NCBI GenBank assembly: GCA_036971475.1 | Contig: JBAIZL010000008.1 | Coordinates: 33,490,586 to 33,554,585, forward strand | Length of the DNA: 64,000 nucleotides | DNA from: Prosapia bicincta | Lineage: Eukaryota > Arthropoda > Insecta > Hemiptera > Cercopidae | Direction: 5' to 3' | In this document: piece after piece, positions 22,503 to 33,564 of the stretch | Layout: each line of letters starts with the position of its first letter | Numbering within the stretch: the stretch's first letter is position 1 | The notes under the pieces: model-generated | What the model was told of the DNA's origin: nothing | What the model saw: only the letters and a program-made list of their open reading frames with translations | Database searches by the model: none | Translations under genes and position numbers: made by a program

Positions 22503-23603
22503 CGAGGGTTGTCCAAAAATTAAAAACCGTTTGAATTTTACCACCGCACCGGTGAAATATTCCGCTAAGTGGAGCATTACCTTGTAGCTTCGCCTCTCCC
22601 CTCTAAAATGAGGCATTGCGCGCATCTGTATCTTTATTAGTGTGTCCTTGGCAGTCGTTAGCGATGGACGTCCCAGTATCGAATCCTTCACGTGGAATCG
22701 CGCCCTGTTGATATTTATCGACGTGTGAAGGCCATTTATGATAATGTAATGAATAAATGCAATGTCAGGAAGTGGTGTACAGAGTTTTCAAGTGGCAGAA
22801 TCAACGTCCATGACGAAGAAGGAAGGGGGAGGAAATCATCCATCGACGAAGCATAGTTGTTGAAAATTGAAAGTGCCCAAGTTTTTGGATCGTTTCAACA
22901 GGGAGGGGGAGGAGTTTTTGGACTCAATTGTGACTGGCAATGAAACGTGGACGTACCACCACACACCTGAGTTCAAACAGTAATCCATGACATGGCGTCA
23001 CTCCACATCATCTCGAAAAAATTTTGCCAAACAATCTCTGCAAAAAAAAAAATCATGGCAACCGTCTTTTGGTACCGTCAAGGAGTTCTTCTTGTCGAAT
23101 TTTTACCTAATGGCACCGCAATTAACGCTGCTTGGTATTGTGAAACCCTAAAAAACCTTCAAAGAGCGATCCAAAACAAGCGCCGAGGGAGATTGAGCAA
23201 GAGAGTCTGTTTGTTACACGACAATGCTCAGCCCCACACTGCGGCTGTCACCACCGCGCTCCTGGATTCCTTTAAATGGGACGTTCTTAGCCATCCTGAT
23301 CTGGCACCAAGCGATTTCCATCTTTTCCTTTACCTGAAGCAACATTTGGCTGGAAAACGCTTCAAGACTGATGAAGAGGTCCAGGAAGAGGTGGAGAAAT
23401 GGTTGTGGTCACAGGTGGTAGACTTCTACGACAAAGGCATTAAGAAGCTCATCCCCTGGCTAAGCAAGTGCATAGATGTTGACGGGAACTACGTTGAAAA
23501 ATAGTTTTTATATGTACTTACAACTCCATGTACTTTTTTTGTTAAAATAAAATTTTCCTGCTTTTTAAAATGAAAACTGTCTTTAATTTTTGGACAACCC
23601 TCG
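22503..23603 (+). mobile_element. mariner element, 1101 bp, internally deleted
   Basis: The inverted ends begin CGAGGGTTGTCCAAAAATTA and match for about 28 bp with few differences. TA duplications lie at 22501-22502 and 23604-23605. The length is about 200 bp below an autonomous mariner, because a middle part of the coding region is missing. Confidence 0.93.
22680..23504 (+). pseudogene. mariner transposase, deleted and frameshifted
   Basis: N-terminal helix-turn-helix codons (DIYRRVKAIYDNV, VRKWCTEFSSGRINVHDEE) are followed by a deletion. In another frame come FLDRFNREGEEFLDSIVTGNETW, where the first catalytic Asp of the usual TGDETW is Asn. The block 22992-23504 is open: MATVFWYRQGVLLVEFLP, LLHDNAQPHTAA (second Asp) and HPDLAPSDFHLFLYLKQHL (third Asp, DD34D spacing) to the stop. 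A mutated catalytic residue and a deletion make it inactive. Confidence 0.9.
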
Positions 23604-23605
23604 TA

Positions 23606-24952
23606 CTTATAAAAATAATTACAAATTAACGTTTCACAAAATTTTTATATAAAAATTACTATACTGAAATACTACTCTTTAATATTGTTTGCATTAAAAC
23701 ACGCACGCACTCACATGCATACACGCACACATGTGCACACACACACACACACACACACAATCTTTTGATATTAACAGATCCAATCCATGAGGGCTTGGAG
23801 GTATTCAGAAAATCAGGTTTGAAACTAAAACAATTCAATAGAAACCAATTCAATAGAAACCAATTCATTAGAATCATGTAACCCTTTACCCATGCATGAT
23901 GAAGAAAAACCAAAAAGGAAAATAAGGTAAAATTATGTAAATTTTCATTGAATTTATCAAAAATATGAATAATATTTTTCATTAATACACAAACAATCAC
24001 CTACAAACTAAATGACATTTCCTACCAGAAGTTGATGAAAAAACAATTTTTCAATATGCAACACAAAGAAGTTGAAACTCAATACGCATTATATCTTTTA
24101 CTTGAACAAATTCCACAACTATCACAATAATTAAAATTTTCTTATGACATCTTCAATCCTATCTTATTTATGTAGGCTACATAATCTCTGAATAACAATT
24201 TGTTCTACTGAAAACTTTTAGTTCATCTCAAACGTCTAGATAATCATGGGGCACTGCAATTCACAACTGCCAAAATAAGCCAAATTTTTCAAAAAGAAAT
24301 TAGGATTTTTAATTTTAATGAACTAGCAATATAATTTCAAACACTTATTTGTGCAATCTTTTGGTTTACTCACTTCCTACTGTGTTTTGATAAAATACAA
24401 CCTTGTACAGTAAAAGATTAAAATACAAGATAATCTACAACTTAACTTCAAATTAATAATTTATAAAATTGGTTATAGAATTCACTTATATTGGTTTATA
24501 CAGTATATCAATACAATTACAATGTGGTGAAAGAAATCGCCTGAATAGATGCTTGTGAGTCTAAATGTGTATGCAATACAGGATACCTTTTAGGCAAACT
24601 ATTTGTTTTATTTAGAGTAGATTTATCAATGTACATTGCAAATGGCCATTTTTGAGTAAAAAATAGCTTAAATAAATCACAATTTTTTGTTATAAATCAT
24701 AACTGTATACAAAAAATTTTATGTAAATAATTTTATGTCTGTTTTACTAGGAAAATTCATTTCTGCTTGACGGAGCACAGCAATGTTATTTATTGTTTAT
24801 TATCAATGATATAGGTTCAGTATAATTAAAGTCTTATTGTTTTTTTTTACTGTTTAAAAAAAACATTTTTATATTTTTAGTTCTTTACTATAAATAATGT
24901 CACAAATTTAAATTATACTGGCAATAACTGTAAGCAATAATACATACATACA
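23606..24952. other. No gene recognised; short (CA)n at 23730-23758
   Basis: AT-rich sequence with a CA run of about 30 bp. The open frame across the CA run is not a gene. Confidence 0.4.
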
Positions 24953-25195
24953 TTATATATATCGCAATATGTATTCTTGTGTATTAATAAAGAAATAAGT
25001 CAAAATACAAATACAAGAATAATTATTGAATTTACAATTCAAAGCTTTTCGTTGGCAAACAGTACCAACATCATCAGGAATATTAAAGAATTCTTGGTAC
25101 TGTTGGAATATTAAAGATGTTGGTACTGTTTGCCAACGAAAAGCTTTGAATTGTAAATTCAATAATTATTCTTGTATTTGTATTTTGACTTATTT

Positions 25196-25198
<3 letters not shown>
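24953..25198. mobile_element. PLE-E terminal fold-back
   Basis: Inverted arms, about 24985-25081 and 25108-25198, share the blocks TTAATAAAGAAATAAGTC (outer) and CAAAGCTTTTCGTTGGC (inner). The left arm has a complete hammerhead on the minus strand. In the right arm the core CTGATGA has been replaced by unrelated sequence, although stem II and stem III remain. A (TA)n run adjoins the right end, and a short AT run the left. Confidence 0.75.
25037..25081 (-). ncRNA. Hammerhead ribozyme motif, PLE-E
   Basis: Minus strand: ATTC; core CTGATGA plus T; GTTGG, loop TACTGTTTG, CCAAC; GAA; palindromic stem III AAGCTT; cleavage base T; GAAT. Stem I is four perfect pairs. All conserved core positions are canonical. 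Confidence 0.78.
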
Positions 25199-25251
<53 letters not shown>

Positions 25252-25364
25252 GAGTTGATAGATTACTATTGTAAATACTTTTATCCACCGCTAAATTACA
25301 ATAGTAATTTATCAACTTCATAAAGTCAGTGCAACGGAAAAATAATGGACAACGTAAAATATCA

Positions 25365-25410
<46 letters not shown>
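25199..25410. mobile_element. PLE-D outer fold-back between two (TA)n runs
   Basis: (TA)n at 25199-25244 is followed by inverted arms GTTGATAGATTACTATTGTAA (from 25255) and its complement (about 25297-25320), then the PLE-D end block AAAGTCAGTGCAACGGAAAA, and (TA)n again at about 25372-25410. The ribozyme part is absent. The same arrangement is at 52107-52369. Confidence 0.65.
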
Positions 25411-25412
<2 letters not shown>

Positions 25413-27189
25413 TGAATAGTTATTAATGATATGTTATTTGATAGTTATTATGGTGAATAGTTATTATACAGAATACATCCGTTCATTCTACAGCGCATAA
25501 GTTCCCAGTTCAAGCCAAGCATGGATACAAGCTCCTGGATACAAGCTAAGCAAATGATCTGATTGTTGTGAATTTTTTTAGACCCAATTGGTAAATATCT
25601 TTATTGTTACTAGAGATTACTAAATTTCAAAATGTTCAATTTATAACCATCAGCTCTAAAAATTTTGCTTTAAATTATATCAATAGAAGTCATCAAAACT
25701 ATTCAAGGATATACACTTTTATACACATCTAAACTCATAGTTTTTAAATATAGAATAGTAGTCATTCAATATATAGCCATAGACTAAGTATAATTTATTA
25801 ATAAAAATATTTTAAAATAACTTGTATAATAAAAATTGTTGTAGAAAAGTTTATAGTTTCTTACTAATCAATTTATCCTACTTAATTATTTAGTGAATAT
25901 TTAGTGGCTGTAATAAGTGCCCCAACTGGTAACCTAGCCTTCTCTCTCTGCCACACCCCCAATCCTATTTCAGTTTTATTTCAACTACAATGTTTCAGCT
26001 GTTTTACATTTTGTAAAAACTAAATTCCACTATTATTAGTTTTTATAATGTTAATTATATCCTTAAAGTGATTTATTTATAGTAAAACCTGTTTATTAGA
26101 TGATTATATTTAACATGTTAATTTCTCTACGTTTACATTTTTGAATAAACAATTTCACAAACACTTCCACGTTTTAAACTTTTTTCATAAATTTAAGTTA
26201 TGTATTAATTAATTATTTATGAATCCATTGTTTACTACAAATAGTTTAGTGTGATTCACTATCAGACTTAACATTAGACAAAGATATGCCAACAAGATTA
26301 TCAAACTTGTGTTTCTGATCAAGAGAGTGGTAGGATTAGGAAGGCGGTATTTGTGACATTATCAGTAAAACAAAGGCTTTCCTATAAAAGTAATAAGCTG
26401 TTTCGACTATCCCTCGGCTTATTGTAAGATCTAGTAAGCTAATGTAAACTCTCTAATCTACTCAAGAAAGCTCTAGATGCGACAGAAATAGCTAATGGTT
26501 TGACAAGTAAAATACAATTTGTATTTTAAAAATATTCTTTGAATTTTGAATTCCATTCATTATATTTTGCCACTGTTATTTATAACATTAATGAATTTCA
26601 AAACACAATTTAGGTATGAAATGAAACATCTTTTAAAATGTCATCCCTCCATTTTTTTCATATGTTGCTCAAGTATTTTTATGAAATTTGTTTTATGGCA
26701 TCATTAAGCATGTAATAAGACATCTGTCATATGCGTTTTGATTTTTCACTTAGACTAATTTTTCCAGTTATTTTTTTTGACGCCCAACAATGAAATTATC
26801 AAGTGGTATTTTGACTATGAAATGAAGATATAAAAATCATTCCTTTACTTAATACAGTTTAACATCTGTATAACGCAGTCGACTATCCGGAGAAGAGGTA
26901 TTTGTTATTGAAAGGTTGTCTTGTCAAGAATACTCCCACCCCATCTTACTTATCTTATAAAATTGCGGGCGGTAATAAAACAAATACAGTACAATATCGG
27001 AATCGTAGGTAGGGTAATTGGTCAACTTTAATACTGGATAATGTTTTATAATGTCACAATTTATTTAAAAATTCAAATTGTTCAAAATCAAAACATGTTT
27101 TATAAATGTGTTAAAAATGTTTCTTCATTGAACTGTATTAGATATCCATATTGAATATTTTTCATATGGTCTACTCTGTATAGTCTATT
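25411..27189. other. No feature recognised
   Basis: About 1.8 kb of AT-rich DNA. The segment 26865-26960 has more GC and could be an old transposon, but I cannot place it. Confidence 0.35.
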
Positions 27190-27360
27190 ATAATATCCAT
27201 GACTTCATAATAATATATGACATCATTCTAGTTTGTAACTTCTTGTGTGCTAGATTGTGTTTTGTAACAAGACCCTCTGATGATGATGACATGGTCATCG
27301 AAATGTACATAAGGGTTTAATCTTAAGTAACTTGTTTTATTTGTTATTTTTGATTATTTT
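27190..27360 (+). mobile_element. PLE-B relative, solo terminal repeat
   Basis: The block around the hammerhead (27272-27316) shares the GAAATGTACATAAGG segment with PLE-B and continues with GTTTAATCTTAAGTAACTTG, analogous to the PLE-B end. Borders are estimated. Confidence 0.55.
27272..27316 (+). ncRNA. Hammerhead ribozyme motif, PLE-B relative
   Basis: ACCCT; core CTGATGA plus T; GATGAC, loop ATG, GTCATC; GAA; palindromic ATGTACAT; cleavage base A; AGGGT. Stem I is five perfect pairs and stem II six, so this is the best-formed canonical motif in the window. Stem II and stem I both differ from PLE-B, while the core and stem III are kept. Confidence 0.82.
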
Positions 27361-27736
27361 TGTGGTATTGGGGTTCTTTTCAATATTTTTATTGTAATAT
27401 ATTGTACCACTGTGCTCTTGATATTGTGTAAGTTAACTAATGTTTAGTTTATTTTAGATCTGAGTAAAAAACATTCAACAAGCTCAATACATTATAAATT
27501 GGAAATTTAGCATGAACAATTTTTAAATCCTCAAAAAATCTATTAATTTTTAATTATTAATAAATATAATCCTTAATCAAAGTATAGAGTCTATAGTTTC
27601 ATTAAACACAAACAGTTATATCTTTGTCTACGATTTCCCATTACGGTTTGTATATCAGGTAAGTTAAATCTGGTTAAGATTCGTTTATAAAACTCTAACA
27701 GTATATTTGTATAAACTCTAAGAAGAAAACAAAACA
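27361..27736. other. No feature recognised
   Basis: AT-rich spacer. Confidence 0.3.
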
Positions 27737-27860
27737 CATTTTCCAAAACGGCCATCCTCAACAATTATATAGTAAGTGCTCCTATAGAAAAGTGTAACAT
27801 ATTTATAAGTGTTTTTAGTTAAAAACTAGTAGCTCACATGAAGATGGAATCAACAAATAT
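27737..27860 (+). mobile_element. PLE-A terminal repeat, 3' fragment
   Basis: Starts inside the hammerhead (TTTTCCAAAACGGCCATCC), continues with GTAAGTGCTCCTATAG and ends with the outer block CTCACATGAAGATGGAATC. The 5' half of the ribozyme is lost. Confidence 0.7.
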
Positions 27861-28774
27861 GTTAATATTTATCTACAACAACTCTATTTGAAGGTTAAGA
27901 ACAAATATATAATTATTGTGGAAAACAAACTAAAAGATAATACATATAGGTAAACCCTACCCTTTAAATACTCTAATAATTTGAGGTTGAAATCAACTTT
28001 TTGAACAAAAACTCAATTTTTTAAGATACAAAGTTCCAGCAAAAACACACTTTATCCCTGAAATGTTAGAAGAATTAACTTTCACATTTTGAAACAATTT
28101 AAAATTTCTTTCTTGATACAGACCTCTTGTTTTTTAATTGTGATATTGGGGTTTTGTACAGATGCTAACCATAAATTACAAAACTAAGCACTCCAACTTA
28201 AATGACGGAGAGAAAATAACCTGCACCTATTGCTGCTCTTTTCCATTCTAATATAAATTGGTTAAATATTTTTGTTCCATTGCATTTATAATAGGGGGGT
28301 CAAAGGGGTCTGCCCCCTCCTGAAATATATAAAATTGATCATTTTTATTACACATTTTAATGAATTTTATAAAATATGAATCAAAACTCAAAAGGTATAT
28401 TAATATATTTTTCTCAAATAAAAAAAAATTATTTACCAAAATTCAATTCATTAGGATTACAATTTGTAGAATGAAGAAGGATTCACTGATACAATTTATT
28501 AGGCATTATTAATAATTAAAAAGAAAGAGGTATTAATTATAAAATTATGCACTTCATTTTGTATACTGTTAGACAGTCATGCTCTAGTTACCAAACCTTT
28601 AAAAACAGTCGATTGGTTTCAGAAACAAGTTGATAGGAGCATGGAACGTTTTCACATAATTTTAAAGTTATTGTTTTCATAAGTTATCATATGATATGGC
28701 TATTTCATTCCGTGTTATAAAAAATGTTTCCACATTTAATAGTATAGTAAAATTATGTTTTTTTTCAACTAAAA
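27861..28774. other. No feature recognised
   Basis: AT-rich sequence. Open frames at 28248-28439 and 28696-28881 are not supported as genes. Confidence 0.35.
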
Positions 28775-28819
28775 ACGCTTGTAAATATGTTACACTTGCC
28801 TATAGTAGCACCTACTTCA

Positions 28820-29378
28820 ATGTAGACAATGGGACACATCTCCCGAAACGGCTGGCCTCAACAATTATAAAAGTTAAGTAGTTAAGTTAAGTGAGTTACG
28901 GAGTGAGTTGACAATGGGGCACATCTCCCGAAACGGCTGGCCTCAACAATTATAAAAGTTAAGTAGTTAAGTTAAGTGAGTTACGGAGTGAGTTGACAAT
29001 GGGGCACATCTCCCGAAACGGCTGGCCTCAACAATTATAAAAGTTAAGTAGTTAAGTTAAGTGAGTTACGGAGTGAGTAGACAATGGGACACATCTCCCA
29101 AAACGGCTGGCCTCAACAATTATAAAAGTTAAGTAGTTAAGTTAAGTGAGTTACGGAGTGAGAAGACAATGGGACACATCTCCCAAAACGGCTGGCCTCA
29201 ACAATTATAAAAGTTAAGTAGTTAAGTTAAGTGAGTTACGGAGTGAGTAGACAATGGGACACATCTCCCAAAACGGCTGGCCTCAACAATTATAAAAGTT
29301 AAGTAGTTAATTTAAGTGAGTTACGGAGTGAGTTGACAATGGGACACATCTCCCGAAACGGCCGTCCTCAACAAATAT
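28820..29378 (+). repeat. 85-bp tandem array, seven hammerhead-like motifs
   Basis: The ACAAT of the core recurs at 28826, 28911, 28996, 29081, 29166, 29251 and 29336, exactly 85 bp apart each time. Each unit holds the ribozyme-like block (GAGTTGACAATGGG...CATCTCCC, GAAACGGCTGG) and a spacer with AAGTTAAGTAGTTAAGTTAA. The last unit keeps the palindromic stem III ACGGCCGT. Inner units have ACGGCTGG, and three or so have AAA instead of GAA. Confidence 0.93.
29329..29370 (+). ncRNA. Variant hammerhead motif, PLE-A (U3-A8 core), last array unit
   Basis: TGAG; core TTGACAA plus T; GGGA, loop CACATC, TCCC; GAA; ACGGCCGT; C; CTCA. Intact by the PLE-A consensus. An alternative stem I, GTTGA with TCAAC, would bury part of the core, so both foldings must be compared. 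Confidence 0.55.
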
Positions 29379-29480
29379 TAAGTAATAGTTAAGTGCTACT
29401 ATAGGTAATTGTAACATATTTACAAGTGTTATTAGTTAAAAACTAATATCTCAAGTGAAGATGGAATCAACTAATATGTT

Positions 29481-31331
29481 TTTTATATGTAATAAAAACT
29501 TTATGTATATTAAGAATACAATAAAAATTTATTGTTTAAAACTTTTATTGATTTATATCTCAAAAATCTGAGAATAATAAATTATATTTCTCATTTACTA
29601 CAGTTATATATTGTATTTGTAATATTATCCAAGCAAAAAACCATTTCTTAAAAGTTCTAAGCTGAAGTGAACACCTCCTGCTTTTTGGTAGAAGAAAAAA
29701 ATTGCTCCTCCTCACTTCAATAGTATACATACTAGAAAACGATTTGTAAAGAAATGCCCAGTACCTGACTTATCATGATCTAAAAATTTTATTTCAAACT
29801 TAATGAACTTTTATACACTACTTTAAACTAACCATCCATTTTTTTGTTTGTTGTGTTTTTATTGTTGTAGCTTCCCCCACCTCCAATAAAACAGCAGTTC
29901 TTTATCCTTGTACACAACCCTGCCCAACCCAATAAATAGTGATTTTTGACAATAACATTGAATAAAGCATAAATACTCCCCAACCCAATAAATAGTGATT
30001 TTTGACAATAACATTGAATAAAGCATAAATACTATTTAATGACTCAATTATATAACGGCTTGAAATTTACACAAAACCATTCTTACCTCACATTAGTAAA
30101 CTAGAGTGGTAATTACATATTACATATAATGAAAAGTTTCTCTTTTGTACAAAAAAATACATACAATTTCCAAAAGAAGCAGATCGCTGCTTTAGGCAGG
30201 TTTGTGTATTTTAAAATACATATTTTTTAAAAAATGCATACTAGTACCAAAATTTTAAAAAGATATCTTGAAATATAAATATATGTTATTTTCTCTCCTC
30301 TATGGTGTCTGTGCGATTTTAGACATAAATATTGTGCTGTCAATCAATTTGTAAATACGCAATCGGGGAAACTATTATATATTAAAGTTTAATATTTAAA
30401 TTAAATTTTGTCTCTGTTAACAGTTGAAATAGTAAACTTATTGAGATTTCCTATCAAATAATTTCTACCAAAATTATCTTAATCAATTGTTTTTCAGTTA
30501 CTAATGAAATATAAAAGCAATTTGTCATGAAAGAACAACCGCCTGTATAATTGAAATATAACCTACATTTTTTGGCTTAAAAATTAAATATAAGTAGAAG
30601 TACTAGTCTTACTCTACCAAAAGGAAAGAAAGCCAGTAAGAAACACAGCATGTCATCAGTCACTGTTAAATTTTAGTATTCAACTAGAAAACTATTTAAT
30701 TAGCTTAAACACACAAAATAATCTAATTAGTTGTTAATTAAGTTAATAATTAACAAGGAGTTATTTGTTGCTCAGATACTGAAACAGTTATTGCATTCTA
30801 AAACCATTCTAACAGTCACTAATTTTCTTATCACAAAAGAAGACGAGATGTTAATAAAATATTATGGTTTTTTACACAATTCCTAAATTATTTTCAATGT
30901 GTACTCTTCTTAAAATAAAATTAAACCTAGTTGTTTCAGTACATCTGTATTCTGTACTTTTAATCTATAATAGGGGTTAAAATTTCAACAAAAAAATCAA
31001 GCAAAAATTCTTCCCTTCCTTACAAGGAAAAATACTACATTTATGGACCAGAAATAACATTATTTTCATTTAATAAAGCAAAGAATTTCCGTTCTATAAA
31101 ACAAACATGAATAATTCTAGAACATTAATATTATGAAATTGATCATGTTATTATGACCATTTTGAGGCTATTGTATCTCAAAGTTATACTTAAACCAACT
31201 CCTGTTATTTCTCATCTAACTGCTATATAACTAATATATTATTCATATCATTGAACAATACGCCAAGCTAATATCAAACAATCTGCTTAGAAATAATAGT
31301 TGGTGATTTTAGTGAAGTTTTTATGTATGTA
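29481..31331. other. No gene; 56-bp tandem duplication at 29925-30033
   Basis: AT-rich DNA. A 56-bp segment starting CAACCCAATAAATAGTGATT occurs twice in tandem (29925-29980 and 29981-30033), nearly identical. Nothing else recognised. Confidence 0.5.
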
Positions 31332-31632
31332 CAGTGCGTGAGGTTTAACGGTGACTCTCATTCTGCTCTAGCATTTGACTACTAGCCTAACTGAAAACAT
31401 TATACAATACATATTGTCTCTTTCGTAGTCGCGTCTCTTTCTTTGCAGAAGCAGAGCAACACATTTAAAGGTCATGTCTACATCAAACTATTACAGTATT
31501 ATCATTTAGTTAATTAGAGCTGTTTAAACAAGACACTGATGTTTTCTGAAGTGTTGGGTTTTGACTCCACACTGCAGCCCAGTCTAGCCTAGCGATTTCA
31601 AGGTCAGAGACACTGTTAAACCTCACGCAGTG
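31332..31632. mobile_element. MITE, 301 bp, TA target site
   Basis: Inverted ends of about 29 bp, CAGTGCGTGAGGTTTAACGG and onward versus CACTGCGTGAGGTTTAACAG on the other strand, with a few mismatches. TA lies at 31330-31331 and 31633-31634. There is no coding sequence. The TA sites and end length suggest a non-autonomous Tc1/mariner-superfamily element; no partner transposase with these ends is in the window. Confidence 0.8.
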
Positions 31633-31840
31633 TAAATAGTGATAGAAAATACATGTTCCTTGAAATTAAGTGTTTATTTCATCTTTAACCAAAATTTTTT
31701 TTTTATTAAGTTAAAGATTTGGCAGTTATTATAAATTTATATTTGTTGATTCCATCTTCACGTGAGCTACTAGTTTTCACCAAAGTATTATAAATATTTA
31801 TAAACTTGCCTATAGTAGCACTTACTTATATTTTATTTGT

Positions 31841-31882
31841 TGAGGACAGCTGTTTAGGGAGATGTGTCCCATTGTCAACTCA
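31841..31882 (-). ncRNA. Variant hammerhead motif, PLE-A, left terminal repeat
   Basis: Minus strand: TGAG; TTGACAA plus T; GGGA, loop CACATC, TCCC; TAA in place of GAA; stem III ACAGCTGT; C; CTCA. Stem III differs from ACGGCCGT at two positions that pair with each other, so self-complementarity is kept. The G12 change would abolish activity of this copy. Confidence 0.5.
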
Positions 31883-31959
31883 GACCGTAACTGATCTCAA
31901 GGTTTACGTAGGTTAGGGTGTTAGGGTGGGGGTGGGATATTATGGTGGCTCAAACACTC

Positions 31960-33502
31960 TACATTAAAAACACTATAAAACATTTATACAAACAAAAAAC
32001 TATCTCAACAAAATTGCTTATAACTTATACCAACAGCTTACAATGGAACTACACTACATTGAACTACAAGAAGAAGTAAATTTCACCAACACACTAATTA
32101 CAAACACGAAAAATTAAATTAAATTAGTAAATAACAAAACAATACATAACCTCAAAATGCCCAAAACCCAATACAGGTTACTAATACAACACACATTTTT
32201 CACCCCAGAAAAGTAAACCTCACCAACACAACATTTTCAGTTAATGAATTAAACCTATTAGACAAAGGCTTAAAACATAACATCACACCTAAATACAGCC
32301 AACAAAATTTCACCAAAACCCTAATATTAGATCTTAAAAACACAATCAAACATAACACGCCAGTAGAAAAAAAGATGCAATCAGACACCAAATAAATCAC
32401 AAAATAACCCAAATTAAACCCCCCAAAACAAACACCGGAGAATTAAAAATAGCCAAATCCATCTAAAATAAAATTTAACCATAACCAAAGCTGACAAAGG
32501 CAACAAACGGTAATTATTAACAATAACAACCTCAACAAAAAAGTACACAACTTCATCCAAAAGAACATCATCACTACACTATAAGAAGACCCAACAACGC
32601 TCAAATCAAAGAAGCAATCAACAAAACAAAACTTATATAACTAACTTAACCTAACCTAACCACACTACACCAAAAAGCACCTAAAATAAATATAACCAAT
32701 AACCCCTAAACTAAACACTCTGCCCATACTTCACAAAACAGACATCCCAATACATCCTCTAATCAACCACACAAGCACCCATTCTCATCTTCTAGCCAAA
32801 TTCCTCGACAAAACTATCCGAAATCAAATAAAATTTTATAATCATTGTAGCACAAAATATATCCTAAATCTCATAGACAAAATAAAAAACTTAAATATCC
32901 CACAGAATTCCACTTTAGTCTCTTTCGATATATCAAATTAATATACAAACATCCCCATTCCAGAAACCATCAACATCCTCAAAAACATGCTCATAGACAC
33001 AAATACACCACATACACACATTGACAAAATCATCTACCTTACAAAATTAATCACATCTCAAAATTACTTCACCTACAGTAACACATTCTACAATAAAAAA
33101 GATGGCCTACCTTTGGGCTCCCCCATAGCTAGCATCTTAGCAGAAATATTCATACACCATATTAAACAAAACCACATTTTACACAACAATAAATACTCAG
33201 ATAACATAATTTACTGGTACAGATACGTCGATAACATTATATAAAGGTAACACACACCAAGCAAACATATTTCTAAAACACCTAAATTCCATACACCCAA
33301 AACTAACATACACCATCGAAACAGAACAACAAAACTCTCTCAACTTCCTAGACCTTACAATTAAACGAACAGACAAATAAACACATAAATTCTACATATA
33401 CCAAAAACCCACTAGTACCAATAAAACCATTCACAGCTCCTCAAACCACCCACACCAACATAAACTAGCCGCTTACAACACCATGATATATCGCCTGCTT
33501 AA
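31960..33502 (+). pseudogene. PLE-A reverse transcriptase, frameshifted
   Basis: In varying frames the region shows LLDKGLKHNITPKYSQQNF (N-terminal PLE block), LPKLHKT-like PILHKTDIP, VSFDISN then stop then YTNIPI (motif A, about 32918-32959), GLPLGSPIASILAEIF (motif B, about 33104) and WYRYVDNII (motif C, 33215-33241). NFLDLTIKR and HKLAAYNTMIYRLLKTP follow. It is interrupted in the codons for KTPLDKEEHY by the LINE; the frame resumes at 37475. Many stops, so not functional. Confidence 0.85.
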
Positions 33503-33564
33503 AACACCGTTGCTCTCGGGGAACCTGTAACCTAGGGAAAGCCTTCAGTGGTCTCCACTGGTGG

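Larger units (their letters stand above)
28775..29480 (+). mobile_element. PLE-A derivative with tandem hammerhead-like units
   Basis: The left end, GTTACACTTGCCTATAGTAG (28789 onward), is the inverse of the right end, GTGCTACTATAGGTAATTGT (about 29393), and the outer block AAGATGGAATCAACTAATAT closes the right side. Between them is the 85-bp tandem array. There is no coding sequence. Confidence 0.8.
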
